A stretch of DNA of 64,000 bases, taken from assembly GCF_008831285.2 (NCBI RefSeq), contig NC_045141.1:1550001-1614000 (forward strand), written 5' to 3'. Shown in pieces: positions 33,229 to 43,429 of the stretch (its first letter is position 1; the number at the start of each line of letters is the position of its first letter). Position numbers and translations under genes: made by a program. The notes beneath the pieces are model-generated. The model saw nothing but the letters and a program-made list of their open reading frames with translations, was not told the DNA's origin and made no database searches. Source of the stretch: Nymphaea colorata. Its lineage: Eukaryota > Streptophyta > Magnoliopsida > Nymphaeales > Nymphaeaceae.

Positions 33229-35985
33229 AGAGAGAGAAAAATGAACATACAATAAGGATGCAAGAAAGAAACAACACCACAAGAGGATTTAATACCAAGA
33301 ATACTTGGGAATTAAAGCATTCAAATTCATAAGTGTTTTTACTACCAAAATAAATGTAAAAAACTAACAAAAAAATGTAAAACTGTTTAAAAGGTAACGT
33401 GGGGCACCCTTGTATGAGCACCGATTCCATTATAATTCTGCCCGCTTCTGGAAAAAGCTGCGTCCCAGTAACGTGTGGATTTGAACAGGAAAAAAAAACA
33501 TTACAATATCCGTTGACAGAGTGCCGCGACCTTCTCTACACGAACTTCAGTTTGTATTTTTTATCTCATTTTTTAGTTTCAATTTCATTTTTCTGAAGAT
33601 ACAAACGGAAAAAAGTTTTTAATTCATTTGGTTTCTCACAAAAAAGGCATCACTAATTGGTAGGTGTAGAATTATTAACCACTTCAGTTTAAGCCTCATG
33701 TCTTTCATCTAAAAATATACTTGGGGCCTCCTCTCTCCGAAAATGAAGGGTAAAAAAGTTAGTTCAGAAGCGAAAGCAATTTCCACAAACTTGATATCTC
33801 TGTATCATTCCACAATTAATTTGATATTCTCTCTCTGCTCTTTCAAACTTGAAGAGAAAAAACAAAAAGTCATCGTAGATGCATTGAAACATTGCCGGGT
33901 TACCCACAACCACTACTTATCTTATGTTCAATAACCAAGGGGTCGACAACACTACCTACTTCTTTCTTCCTCTCTCTTTTTTTTTTTCTAAGTGATAGGT
34001 AGCACAACCGGTTGGGTAGCATGTTATAACCATATTCTTAGTTCAAATCTTGGAGGATGTTATTTTGATTGTATTGAAAAATGATGAGGTTGGGGTTAGA
34101 GATACCATCTAAGTGGACGGGTTATTATCCCTCCTCTTTCCCCCATCTCCTTCTCTCTCTCTCTCATCTGATTTTGATTTGATATTCAACAGGAACGCTT
34201 CAAAGAAAATTGAATATCGAAAAAAAAAAGAAAATTGATTTTGATATTCGATGAACAAATCAATTTGAATTTGAATTTCAGCAATGATTGAATTCGGATT
34301 TAAGTAAACATCTACTGGATTTGGATCAGATATAGTTTTTAATAAATATCGTATACCCAATGTCCATATATTTTGGAAGTTACGTTTTAGAATATCGAAT
34401 TGCAGTTTGGATTCAATTTAAAAGTCGGATATTTCAAATCCAGATGTTAAGCTGAAAGCCCACTTTGGATTGTGAATTCAAAATCGATTTGGATATGACA
34501 TAATTTTTTTTTTTTTATCCGCATTTGAAGCTGAATTCCACTCCAAACGTAAACATTCAGAAAAGCATATACATTTGATCTGATCCGTCTCCCGCACAGT
34601 TTGCAGCCACACAAACAAAGCACACTCTTGCGCGCACCCCTACGCTGACCCCTCTCCCGCAGAATTTGCAGCCACACAAACAAAAACACTCCCTCTTATG
34701 CAGAGTACGAGCAGGGAGCGATGAACTTTACCACATAGGAGAAAACGCCAACTCCGAATCCCCCCGCCAAGCGTCCAAGGTCCAGCACCCATGCTGCCTG
34801 CACAACCAAAGTTAGCTTACTGATCATATCGTGATTTTCTAGCAAGAGCAACGGATAAAAAAAAAAAAAAATCCTCTTTATTTTTCCTTTTGAACGGCAC
34901 TTGGCCCCTTTATGCACCTGAATGGAAAACTCCTAGCGGTTTCTAATATATGCTTTCTTTTATAGACATTAGACAAGTATTAATTAACTTGCAAAATCAA
35001 ACTCGGATAATGAAAATAAAAAGTAAGTTTCAGTTAGTTTTCCCCTTCCAAATCCAAAAAGAAAACTTGAGGTCCTTAACAGCATTACACTCCTCTTACC
35101 TACCTAGCTTTTTTGCCTAAGCAGAGGCCGTTAACTAAAGGCACCTCCTTACTTGAGAATTGTCAAGAAAAGAGAAATTATTTCATATAAGAAAACTAAT
35201 TACCTTGGAGAATGCAATTGCGATCCACCCGACGATGCAGATGGCAGCGGATGTTGCCATGGCCTGCAGATTTGTCATTTTTGTGGCACAAGTTAGTATA
35301 GCCATATGTTAGATAATTAATGATGACAATTTCAGCAGGTAGGTAGGAGGGAAGGAGATGAAGAAATATAGTGAGTGTGATGAGAAGGCACGGCACCCCT
35401 TTCCGGCCGAGGAGATCGGCTATTCTTCCACTGCTTATGGCGCCGACCATGCCACCAATCGTCAATATGGAACCGAAAACCGAATACTGTTTCATTTTCT
35501 TGTCAGTATAAGCGTTCGGTACACGAAATTAAAGAAGCAGCGTTCAACGAAGAAGAAATATGTATAATCCGAACCTGTGACAAACTGAGACCAAGATCGC
35601 TGATGATGGCATCCTCAGTGGGCGAGGAGTAGCCTACCTGAAAATATATATGGAAAACCACGGTCATCTCTTACAGGGTCGACCAAACCAGTACTAAACA
35701 ACAAGTAGCTATTGATACTAATCTCTCCTTTAATTTTCCGCTTGACTCTTACGACCGACAGATATACATCAACAGACATTTTTGTGTATCCACTAAGAAG
35801 GAAGAAGGCCATCGATCACATTAATGTTGCAGAAAAATTAAGACGCTCCCATATCAGAGACAGATGCTCACAGAGATTCCATATTCGAATGCACCGCAAA
35901 CTGCGACAAAGGTGCCTAGCAGGACCATCTTGATGGATTCCCGCTCCTGAGGAGGTAGAAGACTCGCCTCAATCTCCGTCCCCAT
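23129..35985 (-). CDS. ERD6-like monosaccharide transporter (18 exons, 462 aa)
   Basis: A major-facilitator sugar porter, probably a proton-linked or facilitative monosaccharide carrier of the vacuolar or plasma membrane. Exons in transcript order: 35985-35872, 35637-35575, 35486-35397, 35263-35204, 34797-34732, 32153-32088, 31315-31240, 26440-26376, 26272-26180, 25844-25764, 25654-25570, 25457-25411, 25282-25220, 25065-25006, 23985-23932, 23770-23711, 23539-23425, 23259-23129. All junctions are GT-AG with matching phases. Motifs: GRIADLLGRKG (79-89), PESPRWL (194-200), QQFGGAN (267-273), LDKSGRK (313-319), GAIPWV, PETRARTLEEI (441-451). The acidic N-terminus has a dileucine (L9-L10) as in vacuolar relatives. 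Length is normal for the ERD6-like family. Start: first ATG of the only suitable first exon, before MGTEIEASLLPPQ. No stop or frameshift is seen, so it should be functional. Introns 5 (2.6 kb) and 7 (4.8 kb) are enlarged. Substrate and membrane are inferred from the family. Confidence 0.93.
23992..24195. repeat. 102-bp tandem duplication in transporter intron 14
   Basis: Two adjacent 102-bp units (23,992-24,093 and 24,094-24,195) begin GTGCATTACATAATATCATG and end GGATGGGGGTTCT. I see a single difference (GGGACATA versus GGGATATA). The duplication starts seven bases upstream (in transcript sense) of exon 15's 5' end at 23,985, next to its acceptor. Confidence 0.93.
25873..25915. repeat. (AT)n microsatellite in transporter intron 9
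   Basis: About 43 bp of AT dinucleotides with one ATAC interruption, lying between the exons at 25,844 and 26,180. Confidence 0.9.
27780..30560 (-). mobile_element. Highly decayed Ty1/Copia pol inside transporter intron 7
   Basis: Read on the minus strand with many stops and shifts, Copia domains appear in the correct order: gag zinc-knuckle remains (CFNYQKYKRHDYECR near 30,430-30,490), a GAG-pre-integrase part (KVKIFVKLKDVGHKFISNV near 30,180-30,250, then LRQLLEK-like), integrase core (FLDDF and a DRGG box near 29,560-29,720), the post-integrase LYAKIFEEERAVKMKVKLIF stretch near 29,270, an FLGIEV-like RT end near 28,190, and RNase H remains near 27,800-27,950 ending DEIESILSFALF where relatives have DDRKSTSGY. 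The element lies in the same orientation as the gene. I found no LTRs. It accounts for most of the intron's 4.8 kb. Confidence 0.75.
32154..34731 (-). other. Intron 5 of the transporter, repeat-bearing
   Basis: The intron is 2.6 kb. It contains a TA/GA microsatellite at 33,167-33,226, a poly-A tract near 33,045, and a block (32,490-32,690) with GAGCGGAGCAAGGGAGC and GAGGGCAAAATCTGAC motifs that looks like a dispersed plant repeat. An AT-rich part (34,160-34,500) repeats GATATTCGAT/GGATTTGGAT-like words. No exon is missing: the flanking exons join as FSYV|VPVYVAEIAPK. Confidence 0.6.
33167..33226. repeat. Compound (TA)n(GA)n microsatellite
   Basis: About 32 bp of TA dinucleotides passes directly into about 28 bp of GA dinucleotides. 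Confidence 0.92.
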
Positions 35986-36996
35986 CTCCCTCTTCCTCCC
36001 TCTGTATTCTACTCAAGCCAACTCCCCACGAAAATTTTGAGTCGTGAAGATCTAGCAGCGTCGAGGTATGCAGCAAGATGACACGTTAGACAAGTGGAGA
36101 GATCTATGGCGCCAGGAGATGAAGAAAAAGGCAGTGGTCTTATTGATCTTCTGAGGGATGTGCGGGGAAAGGAGTAAGTAGCTAAGGAGGGCTAGCAGCT
36201 CTTCCCTTGTCTTCTCTGGTAGGTGGAGGGGCTGAATACCATGGACCCATGACCCTGGACCCATCCTGCATCTCATTTCGCGGGGAAATTAACGTTCAAC
36301 GCTGCCGCTGCACCTCTCGGTCAAATCGACTGACCGGAAGATCGACACCGGCAAGCTTTGAAGGAGCAGTAAGAGAACCGCCTCTTTTCTTTCCTGTCTC
36401 TCTGGTGTATAAACAATTACATTTGCCAATAAAAAGCCACTCACCGTTCAGAAACATAAATAATAGAACATGCAGCCGCGTTTGTTCCTTCGAAGCTGAG
36501 CACTATTTGGGCGCCAAACAAAAATTTTTCTTGCGTAGGAGGACTTACCGCTAGAGCTGCTTCAGCAACGTATCGGTTGCAGCACGCTTGTACCCACAAC
36601 ACAAAAAGCTGACAGTAGCACATTACAGACAAGCACTATTTTGTTGTAATGCACCTTTTACCAAAGGAACCTTTCCCTACTGAAGTTTTCCCTCCAAATC
36701 ACGGTGTGCAACCAGACCCTCCTCCCTAAACATGCCCTTCGCTAGTCGCAATGAAGTCCAGTGAAACACCTTTTTTTTCTACATGTGAAACATTTGATAC
36801 ATATTTTCTTACCATGTAGCTCGGTCTGCTTAGCTGGAATTCGGCACTTTTAAAACCCATTTTTAAATTCAAATTATCGTGTTAAAGGCTTAAAGCGATC
36901 GGGTAAGAGTGGAGCATAAGCGAAAATAAATGAGTGGACTGGGACCCACTCGCTGAACAGTCCTACTCTGAATTGCCCCTCTAACCTGTGAAGCTC
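35986..36996 (-). promoter_or_regulatory. Presumed 5' UTR and promoter region of the transporter
   Basis: About 1 kb upstream of the transporter start codon has no other gene. A TATA-like TTTATACACC is readable on the minus strand near 36,405-36,415, roughly 425 bp from the ATG. It could be a core promoter, but nothing in the sequence proves it. The short open frames here look incidental. Confidence 0.3.
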
Positions 36997-37130
36997 GTTA
37001 TATATATACTGTGTTGTTTATGAATTTTTCATGCGTCATTTTAATCATGACAAAAAATGTCTCAGCTACAAAACTGGTTATATATGTTGTGTTGTGTATG
37101 AATTTTTCATATGTCATTTAATTATGATAT
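36997..37130. repeat. Diverged 80-bp tandem duplication
   Basis: The sequence from GTTATATATATACTGTGTTG at 36,997 (followed by TTTATGAATTTTTCATGCGTC) recurs 80 bp later at 37,077 as GTTATATATGTTGTGTTG, then TGTATGAATTTTTCATATGTC. Confidence 0.75.
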
Positions 37131-37547
37131 CAAGATTTGCTCGACCCATGTTTGCTCGACCCAAACGGAGGTCGGAGCTGAAAACGCTGGTGATTTGAAG
37201 TTGATGCATATTCGGGTTTTCCAGGCTACTGTTCAGGCTGAATTCGGGCAGTGTCTCGACCAGACACGTGTTACGGATGACGGGATACGCTGACACGCCC
37301 ACGCCGCCTTTGAGAAGAGCCTGACTCGTGCGAAGCGGGACTCGTCAAGTTTTGTTGGATCAGTGAAGCGGGATTCGTAGCGGGAATACAAAAAGAAAAC
37401 TTTTGTAGGGACAAAAAAAGAAATAGCAAAAAAAAAATTTTGGAATTCGATAAAGGTAAAACTTGTCAGTTCGTATATGTATATCATTATGACCAATATA
37501 ACCATATGAATGAAACAAAGCGTCTTCGTTTGTTTTTATCCCACTCA

Positions 37548-37985
37548 TAGCGTTATCTTATGCAACTATCATTATCTCATACTTTTGTTGTTATCTCATA
37601 CACATTATTTCATACTTCTGTCATTAACTCATACTCGTTATCTCATACCATTATCACTATCTCACATTTATGTTGTTATCTCGTACTTATTATTATCTCA
37701 TACCTTAGTCATTATCATATAATAATCACTATCATTATCTCAATGCTACAAGTATGAGATAATGGCAGATGCTACGAGTGTCAGATAATGACTAAGGTAT
37801 GATATAATGAGTATGAGATAACAATACGAGTATGATGATGGCAAAATTATAAGATAATGAATGTGAGATAATGACAAAGATATAATAATTACAAGGGGTA
37901 TGAGATAATGTGTATGAGATATGGGTATAAAGTAATAACAAAAGTACAAGATAATGATAGATGTATGAGATAATGACATGATTAA
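37548..37985. repeat. Fold-back element made of TATCTCATAC units
   Basis: The left arm (37,548-37,748) repeats ATTATCTCATAC-like units every 15-25 bp. The right arm (37,751-37,985) carries the reverse complement GTATGAGATAAT in the same rhythm. The arms meet at CTCAATGCTACAAGTATGAG. Outer words such as CATTATCTCATAC and inner ones such as CATACCTTAGTCATTATC are matched between arms. The transcript of either strand could form an imperfect hairpin of about 200 bp. No terminal motif or target duplication is obvious. Confidence 0.85.
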
Positions 37986-38372
37986 AAATATTTGTTGTAC
38001 ACATGTAATATTTGGCATTAAAGTAAATCTGCATATTGGTAGTAGAATCCACGTTCGGCGTATGCTTGTTGCGTATGCTTGTTGCGTACACAGAACTTGA
38101 TCTCCTCAGCTAAAGGAACAACTGCCTTGCCTCATTTCATTTTTTTGGTCACCACAAATGGAGAGCTTTGTCGAGGAAGAATGCAACCTCGTCTTCGTTA
38201 TTTTTAATTGAAGGCACACAGTAGTCATCCATTCTCCACCACTTGTTTGCCATTGAAGATTAGCTTATAAAGACGTCAACGTCAATAAAGGAGGTGATCA
38301 ACAATATGTTGTACATGTGAAGGGAACTTTGGGAGGATGCCATCAACATGGACGAAGAGGCTTATCAAAGCT

Positions 38373-38409
38373 CTCTCTCTCTCTCTCCTCCCCTCCCCCC
38401 CCCCCCCCT
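38373..38409. repeat. CT run followed by poly-C
   Basis: CTCTCTCTCTCTCTC is followed by CCTCCCCTCCC and a run of C bases. Confidence 0.85.
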
Positions 38410-38995
38410 ATTTAAAGTCATGCGCTGATGGGTCCTACATTTGTGGCCTTTCATTCTTGCACCTCGCACCTCTTTACAATCTGCCTCTTTACTTCACACT
38501 CATTTAAGATGACTTTTTGTTTCCGATTATGGTTGAAAATGTTTTTGATGTTCTATCAATGCTTACCTTCAGCATTCAGCATATGTGTTCATCAACTGTG
38601 GCAATTGGCTTAGGTGTTTAACCAGCTTCTTCTTCTCATTTTTCAACACAGAAGGAATGATTTAGTACCCTTTGTTTATATATTATGTGTAAACATGTGT
38701 ATCAAATCCAAAATTATTCCACAAATTAGTATCATAAAGCCAGGTTCTATGCCTACGTTAATGCCCTTGTCTCTTGTTTCATCCTCTCCAGTTCTCCATG
38801 AGAGCGAGTTCAGCTGATTGCTACCAGCCATACAATTAAGGGAGGAACTACAACAAATGGTGTATATAGGAATGGTTCCTCGGCACCGGTTTGGAGAACT
38901 AGTCCTAGAAATGTGGCTTTTGAACATAAACATCTATGTTTCTGGATCTTTCTCTCTTATTGTCTTTTTATTCTCTACCCTACTTTTTGCTTGCT

Positions 38996-39060
<65 letters not shown>

Positions 39061-40189
39061 AGACACTTCATCTCCCTCTTGCCAACTGCAATCTCCATTT
39101 CTGTCTCTCTAGCTTTCCCCCCAACTACACACACTCTCTCTCTCTCTCTTTAAATTCCTCCAATCAAATACTTTATCTCTCTTTCTTGATTCTTCCCTTG
39201 ATCAAACCTCCATCATTCAATTGATTCCCTCAATTTGATCCTCAATCCCTCTCTGCCAATCATTTTCATGAGCCTGCAGGCAATGTTGACACTGGAGGAT
39301 CTGTGCAACAACTAGTGATCATTCCTCTAAGGCTGCCAAATTTTCTTTGGAGGTAAAAATCTATTTCTTTAGGCATTTTTCATTAGTCAATTTTTTAGGA
39401 AGTCTTAGATTGATTTTCCTTGATTGTTACGATTTTACACATATATTTTATGTTTGAGATTCTTCTTCATTATATTTTGGATTTTTCTTGATTTTTTGGT
39501 GCTTCGGCAGTTCATTTTGTTCTTTTTTTTACATGTTTGATTTTGTTGTCACTTGAATTTCTTTTTTTTATCTATCTGAGTTCATCTACTAAAAATTTTA
39601 TTTCGAAAATAGCTGGATATGTTTGTAGCATAATTTTCTGATTGTTGAGGGCCTGCAGTCTTGGGAATGTAAATGAGAGTCTGCGAGTGTGCTTTGGGCA
39701 TTGTAGCATAAAACAAAAGGCTTGAATGAACTCACTCTTTGTGGATGGCCTTAATGATACCACTGTTGTATGGTTGCCACCTACGCAGCAGCAGACTCTG
39801 GTCCTTTCAGCAGCACGAAGACACCATATTCTGATGTAGTTCCCTATAGTTGATCTATTTTTCTGCACCAAGAGTGTTGGTTATGTCAACGCTCTCTCTT
39901 TGGGTTTTCCATAAACCTAAGTCAGCCAGAAGAGATTGTTGGAAACTGTTATTGTAAAACTTTTCTATCTTCTTCTTTTTTTTTTAAAATGTCACCATTC
40001 TCTTTTAAAGGTTTTGGTTTGGAAATAAATGTTTATAGAAACTACATTTTAATCATGATGGATGAGACTAATTATATAACATGAAAACAACTGAAAAAGT
40101 TTTTAGGAAATACATGGGACAAAGGTGACACAATCATTTCCAAAAGTTAACTCATATAGTAGAAATAGCTGCTGCATTGCAATATATAC
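38410..40189. other. Region without an assigned gene
   Basis: Mixed AT-rich sequence with a long CT microsatellite (39,004-39,055). Exon-like stretches occur (for example near 38,490-38,620 and on the minus strand at 39,630-39,870), but none has recognisable motifs or matching splice partners. Confidence 0.4.
39004..39055. repeat. (CT)n microsatellite
   Basis: About 52 bp of uninterrupted CT dinucleotides. Open frames across it encode only Leu-Ser repeats and are not genes. Confidence 0.95.
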
Positions 40190-40272
40190 CTGTGATAAAA
40201 AAACAAAATTATCCCTTTGAAAAAACCACCATTAGGGAACTGCTCCAAGTAACTTTGTATTCCACCTGACAT
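40190..40272 (-). pseudogene. Isolated exon of a rhodanese-like (sulfurtransferase) gene
   Basis: After a TTTTTGTAG acceptor the minus strand reads GGIQSYLEQFPNGGFFKG, then IILFFYHR, and ends at CACAG|GTATAT. This resembles the post-active-site exon of plant rhodanese-domain proteins of the STR7/STR8 (TrhO-like) group, which as I recall read GGIxRYLEQFPxGGFFKGKNFVFDHR. The KNFVFD part is altered in a way that fits a compensated one-base shift, suggesting decay. I found no neighbouring exons here or beyond the retrotransposon nest, so this is probably an orphan fragment. The family call is from memory. Confidence 0.45.
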
Positions 40273-40815
40273 CTACAAAAAGAAAAAACAAGCATCATGA
40301 TTTGGAGTCTGGCTATCTAGACAGTCACCTACAAAATGGAAGTGTCTTAACAGTGCAATCTCACCCACAAATAGCTACCACTTTTCTATACATACAAATT
40401 CATGTCAATGAAGGAAAAGTCTTGTTGTTATATCTAAAATGTCTAGTTTGAATATCTCACAACCACGATCCCACTTTGTGCATAAGGTTCAATGTCTTAA
40501 TTCCTTTTATCTAAACACACAAATTCATCATCATGAACACCACTTCCCATTTTTATCTTCCTAAAGTTTACGCACCTTTGCCATTGCTAGTGGTACTATT
40601 ATTCCATCCAAAAAAGCAAATATATACATAACATGTTTCTTATTTTCCATTATGACACTTAGTTCTTACTGTAAAAAACTAAAAGGCACTTAACTAACAG
40701 CTTTTAAACTATTCACAAACTCTAGTTGCACTTCAATTATTCACAAACAGGATATTAATTTGAGATAGCTGAAAGCAATCAACTTGTTCTAAGTGATAAT
40801 GAAAGATTGGGAAGT

Positions 40816-40867
40816 AGTTAAGCTGGTGGCATGCAGAAGGGAGTTAAGCTGGTGGCATGCAGAAAGG
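40816..40867. repeat. 26-bp tandem duplication
   Basis: AGTTAAGCTGGTGGCATGCA plus GAAGGG is followed immediately by AGTTAAGCTGGTGGCATGCA plus GAAAGG. Confidence 0.9.
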
Positions 40868-40991
40868 CTTTTCATCAATTGTTCTATGGACTTGAGGGAA
40901 ATGGACTATTTCTTACTGTATGCCATTATTATGGTTATCATTTCCCTTTGCCTTTGAGATTATGGAGCACTTAATCTAAGGTTATGAAAAG

Positions 40992-40996
40992 GTGTG
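40992..40996. repeat. Left GTGTG target-site duplication of the outer gypsy element
   Basis: GTGTG lies immediately before the LTR end TGTCACACC and is matched by GTGTG at 60,761-60,765, directly after the other LTR end. Confidence 0.8.
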
Positions 40997-43424
40997 TGTC
41001 ACACCCCAACCTTTTTACCCCAAATAATTTTTTTTTTTTGTTAAAACATAAAATGCCAAGGTGTGACGACACAACGATTCAAAAGGAGCTATGCATATCA
41101 AAAGACAATAAGGCAAGCTTTCCATTATATAGTAAATCTTAGTTCATACAAAATCACTTCATATTTCTCAATGATACACATGACAAAAATGCTCCAAAAC
41201 AACAACATTGATGTCTAACAGCACAAGAAATCAATGAGACTCAAAACATGATGTGCCGACACTACAATAGACCCAAAATCTCTCCAATAGGATGTGAGTT
41301 GAGCCATCTAATCAACCTGCTACCCTGGGTTTGCCAAAACCTGAAAAAGTAAGTGTTCATAGTATGGCAACAAACCAGTTGAATTCCTAACCCCTCTAAG
41401 GTAAGAGCTTAAATCTGGGATATAACAAATACGAAAACAAAACATTATCATGTCTCATGTCATGATAGGAGCATACAGTCACATGACTTGTCATGGAAGC
41501 CTCTCACATATACCATAACATGCAGAGATCACTCAATGGCCACAATTAACACATTTAATAATCACATTCACTTCATAAATATTCACTTCATTCATATACA
41601 CTTCATTCACATTCTATTCATTTACAATCATTTCATTTACATTAGCTTTAGTAAATCAACAGTTCTTGTGGGTACAAACACAGACACGTGCACACCATGG
41701 GTGACCTACAGTCAGGAGAGAACCCCTATGGTGGCCTAAAATGATACGGATCCGTTCACGCTACAGCAGTAGAGTACTCATCCATGGATGTGTGAATTCC
41801 AAGGAGAGTTGTTCAGTCTTCCCTATGACACCCAAGTTGGGAAAGCGAGAGTCCAACGTTCAAAGCACATCACACAATGATATCCTAGAGCCTTGCACCA
41901 CCTGTTCTGAGCATGCAAGACCTCTCATCTATTACTATTTATTAATTTATCATTATAAAAACACATTTACAAAATGACCGGCTAGCACATGAGGTTGGTT
42001 AACTTTACAAGTGCACCCACACCTCAAGTCACCTCTCTACGAGGGCTACACACATAGTCAATTGCATCTTGCTTACAACAATGCATACGAAAAATATTAC
42101 AACATTCACATCAATCAAACATATTAATCACATCATACAAAACTTAGCCGAACCAAAAAGAGTAGTCTCGATCTGTAATTGGCTCGTAGTTGTCCTATGT
42201 AATTATCATTGTAGAATGCTTTCTAATGCATAACTGGCATCGAAGAGATATTTAACTCGATACCCCACCTCATCTATTTTAAGCAGCTATAATTACTAGT
42301 ATGCACATGCAATTGCATAGTAATTTTAAAAACAAAATCAATCTTATAATCATTCAATCACATGCATTCATTCATTTAACACAATATAATCACAGGATCC
42401 GACGATCCTGAAAGCACACATTCTAACTTTGGCACCAGGCAGGGATTTGCCTAGAATGCTCTATACCTGTTGCGCATTGCCAAAATACCCAAAACGCCTC
42501 GAGCTTCGAATTTTGTCACGCAAGGTCTACTCGACGTGCACAATGTACCTACAAACATAATCAAGTGATAAGTTTCTACTCGCTTTGCTTTACAATCTAT
42601 ACAAATATGAAATATGATCATTTGAGGCATAGGTCATTGCCTCAAGAGGGTTCCGATAGGTAGTATCGGTCCATAATGCCTCCAATAGGTCCGAACTCCT
42701 TGAAGTTGTGACCAAACGATTAAACTCAAAACATTGATTCAACCTATCATCAGTACGTACTTGCTTTATTAGTTGAGGTGTCTTCCCATTAATTACGCTT
42801 CCCAACATACATATTCTTTCTCAACAAGCAACGCAATACGCACATCAACAATAGCATACGTCATGAGTTCGCTAAAACGGTTCTAAACATTCTCAACAAC
42901 ATCAAATCTCTACCATACTTCTTAACCGCTTCAAAAATCAACCCATCATGCTAAAAAAGATAATTATATAATTAGATCTTTGTCACCCCAAAATAGTCAT
43001 AGACCTTCCTCAAAATATAAGTCTCCAACGTGCATTCTAAATCATCCAATTTGAACCTAGCATGCTCAAATAATAATTATACATGAACTAACAAAAAACA
43101 TCAGACAATTTACTTGATTAGGCCTCTTTCACCCCACTCTTAGAGTCCTAACTGCTGTAGTGCTCTGGCAGCCACACCAACCTCTCGATTAAGCACCAAC
43201 GCCAAAGATTGATTGTTGTTGTTGCCTCCAATGCTTTCAATTCACTAGTATGAGGGCAAAGACACGTCCCCAAGCTTAACGCTGTTGCACCTCCACCATT
43301 GCTCCTTATTTCACCTCCTTTGTCTTTGCATCGGCTGCACGCTCACGAGATGTGAGAGCGATGAAGAGAAAGACGAAGAAGAAGAGCCCCACGCCGGGCT
43401 TCCTGCAAGACACCGAGTGTTACA
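40997..43424 (-). repeat. 3' LTR of the outer gypsy element
   Basis: The LTR is about 2.4 kb and begins TGTCACACCCCAACC. It contains the CATTCACTTCATTCA-rich stretch and the CATCCATGGATGTGTGAATTC block shared with all family LTRs here, and ends GTTACA directly before the purine tract. Confidence 0.88.
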
Positions 43425-43429
43425 TCCTA

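Noticed and set aside
23129-35985. The transporter as a pseudogene because of its scattered short exons
   Set aside because: All 18 exons join with consistent phases and GT-AG sites to a normal 462-residue protein with every family motif.
37548-37985. Regularly spaced short repeats resembling a CRISPR array
   Set aside because: The genome is a plant's, the units invert at the centre, and spacers are short and irregular.
38913-39224. Open frames through the CT repeat
   Set aside because: They encode Leu-Ser (or Arg-Glu) repeats from a microsatellite.
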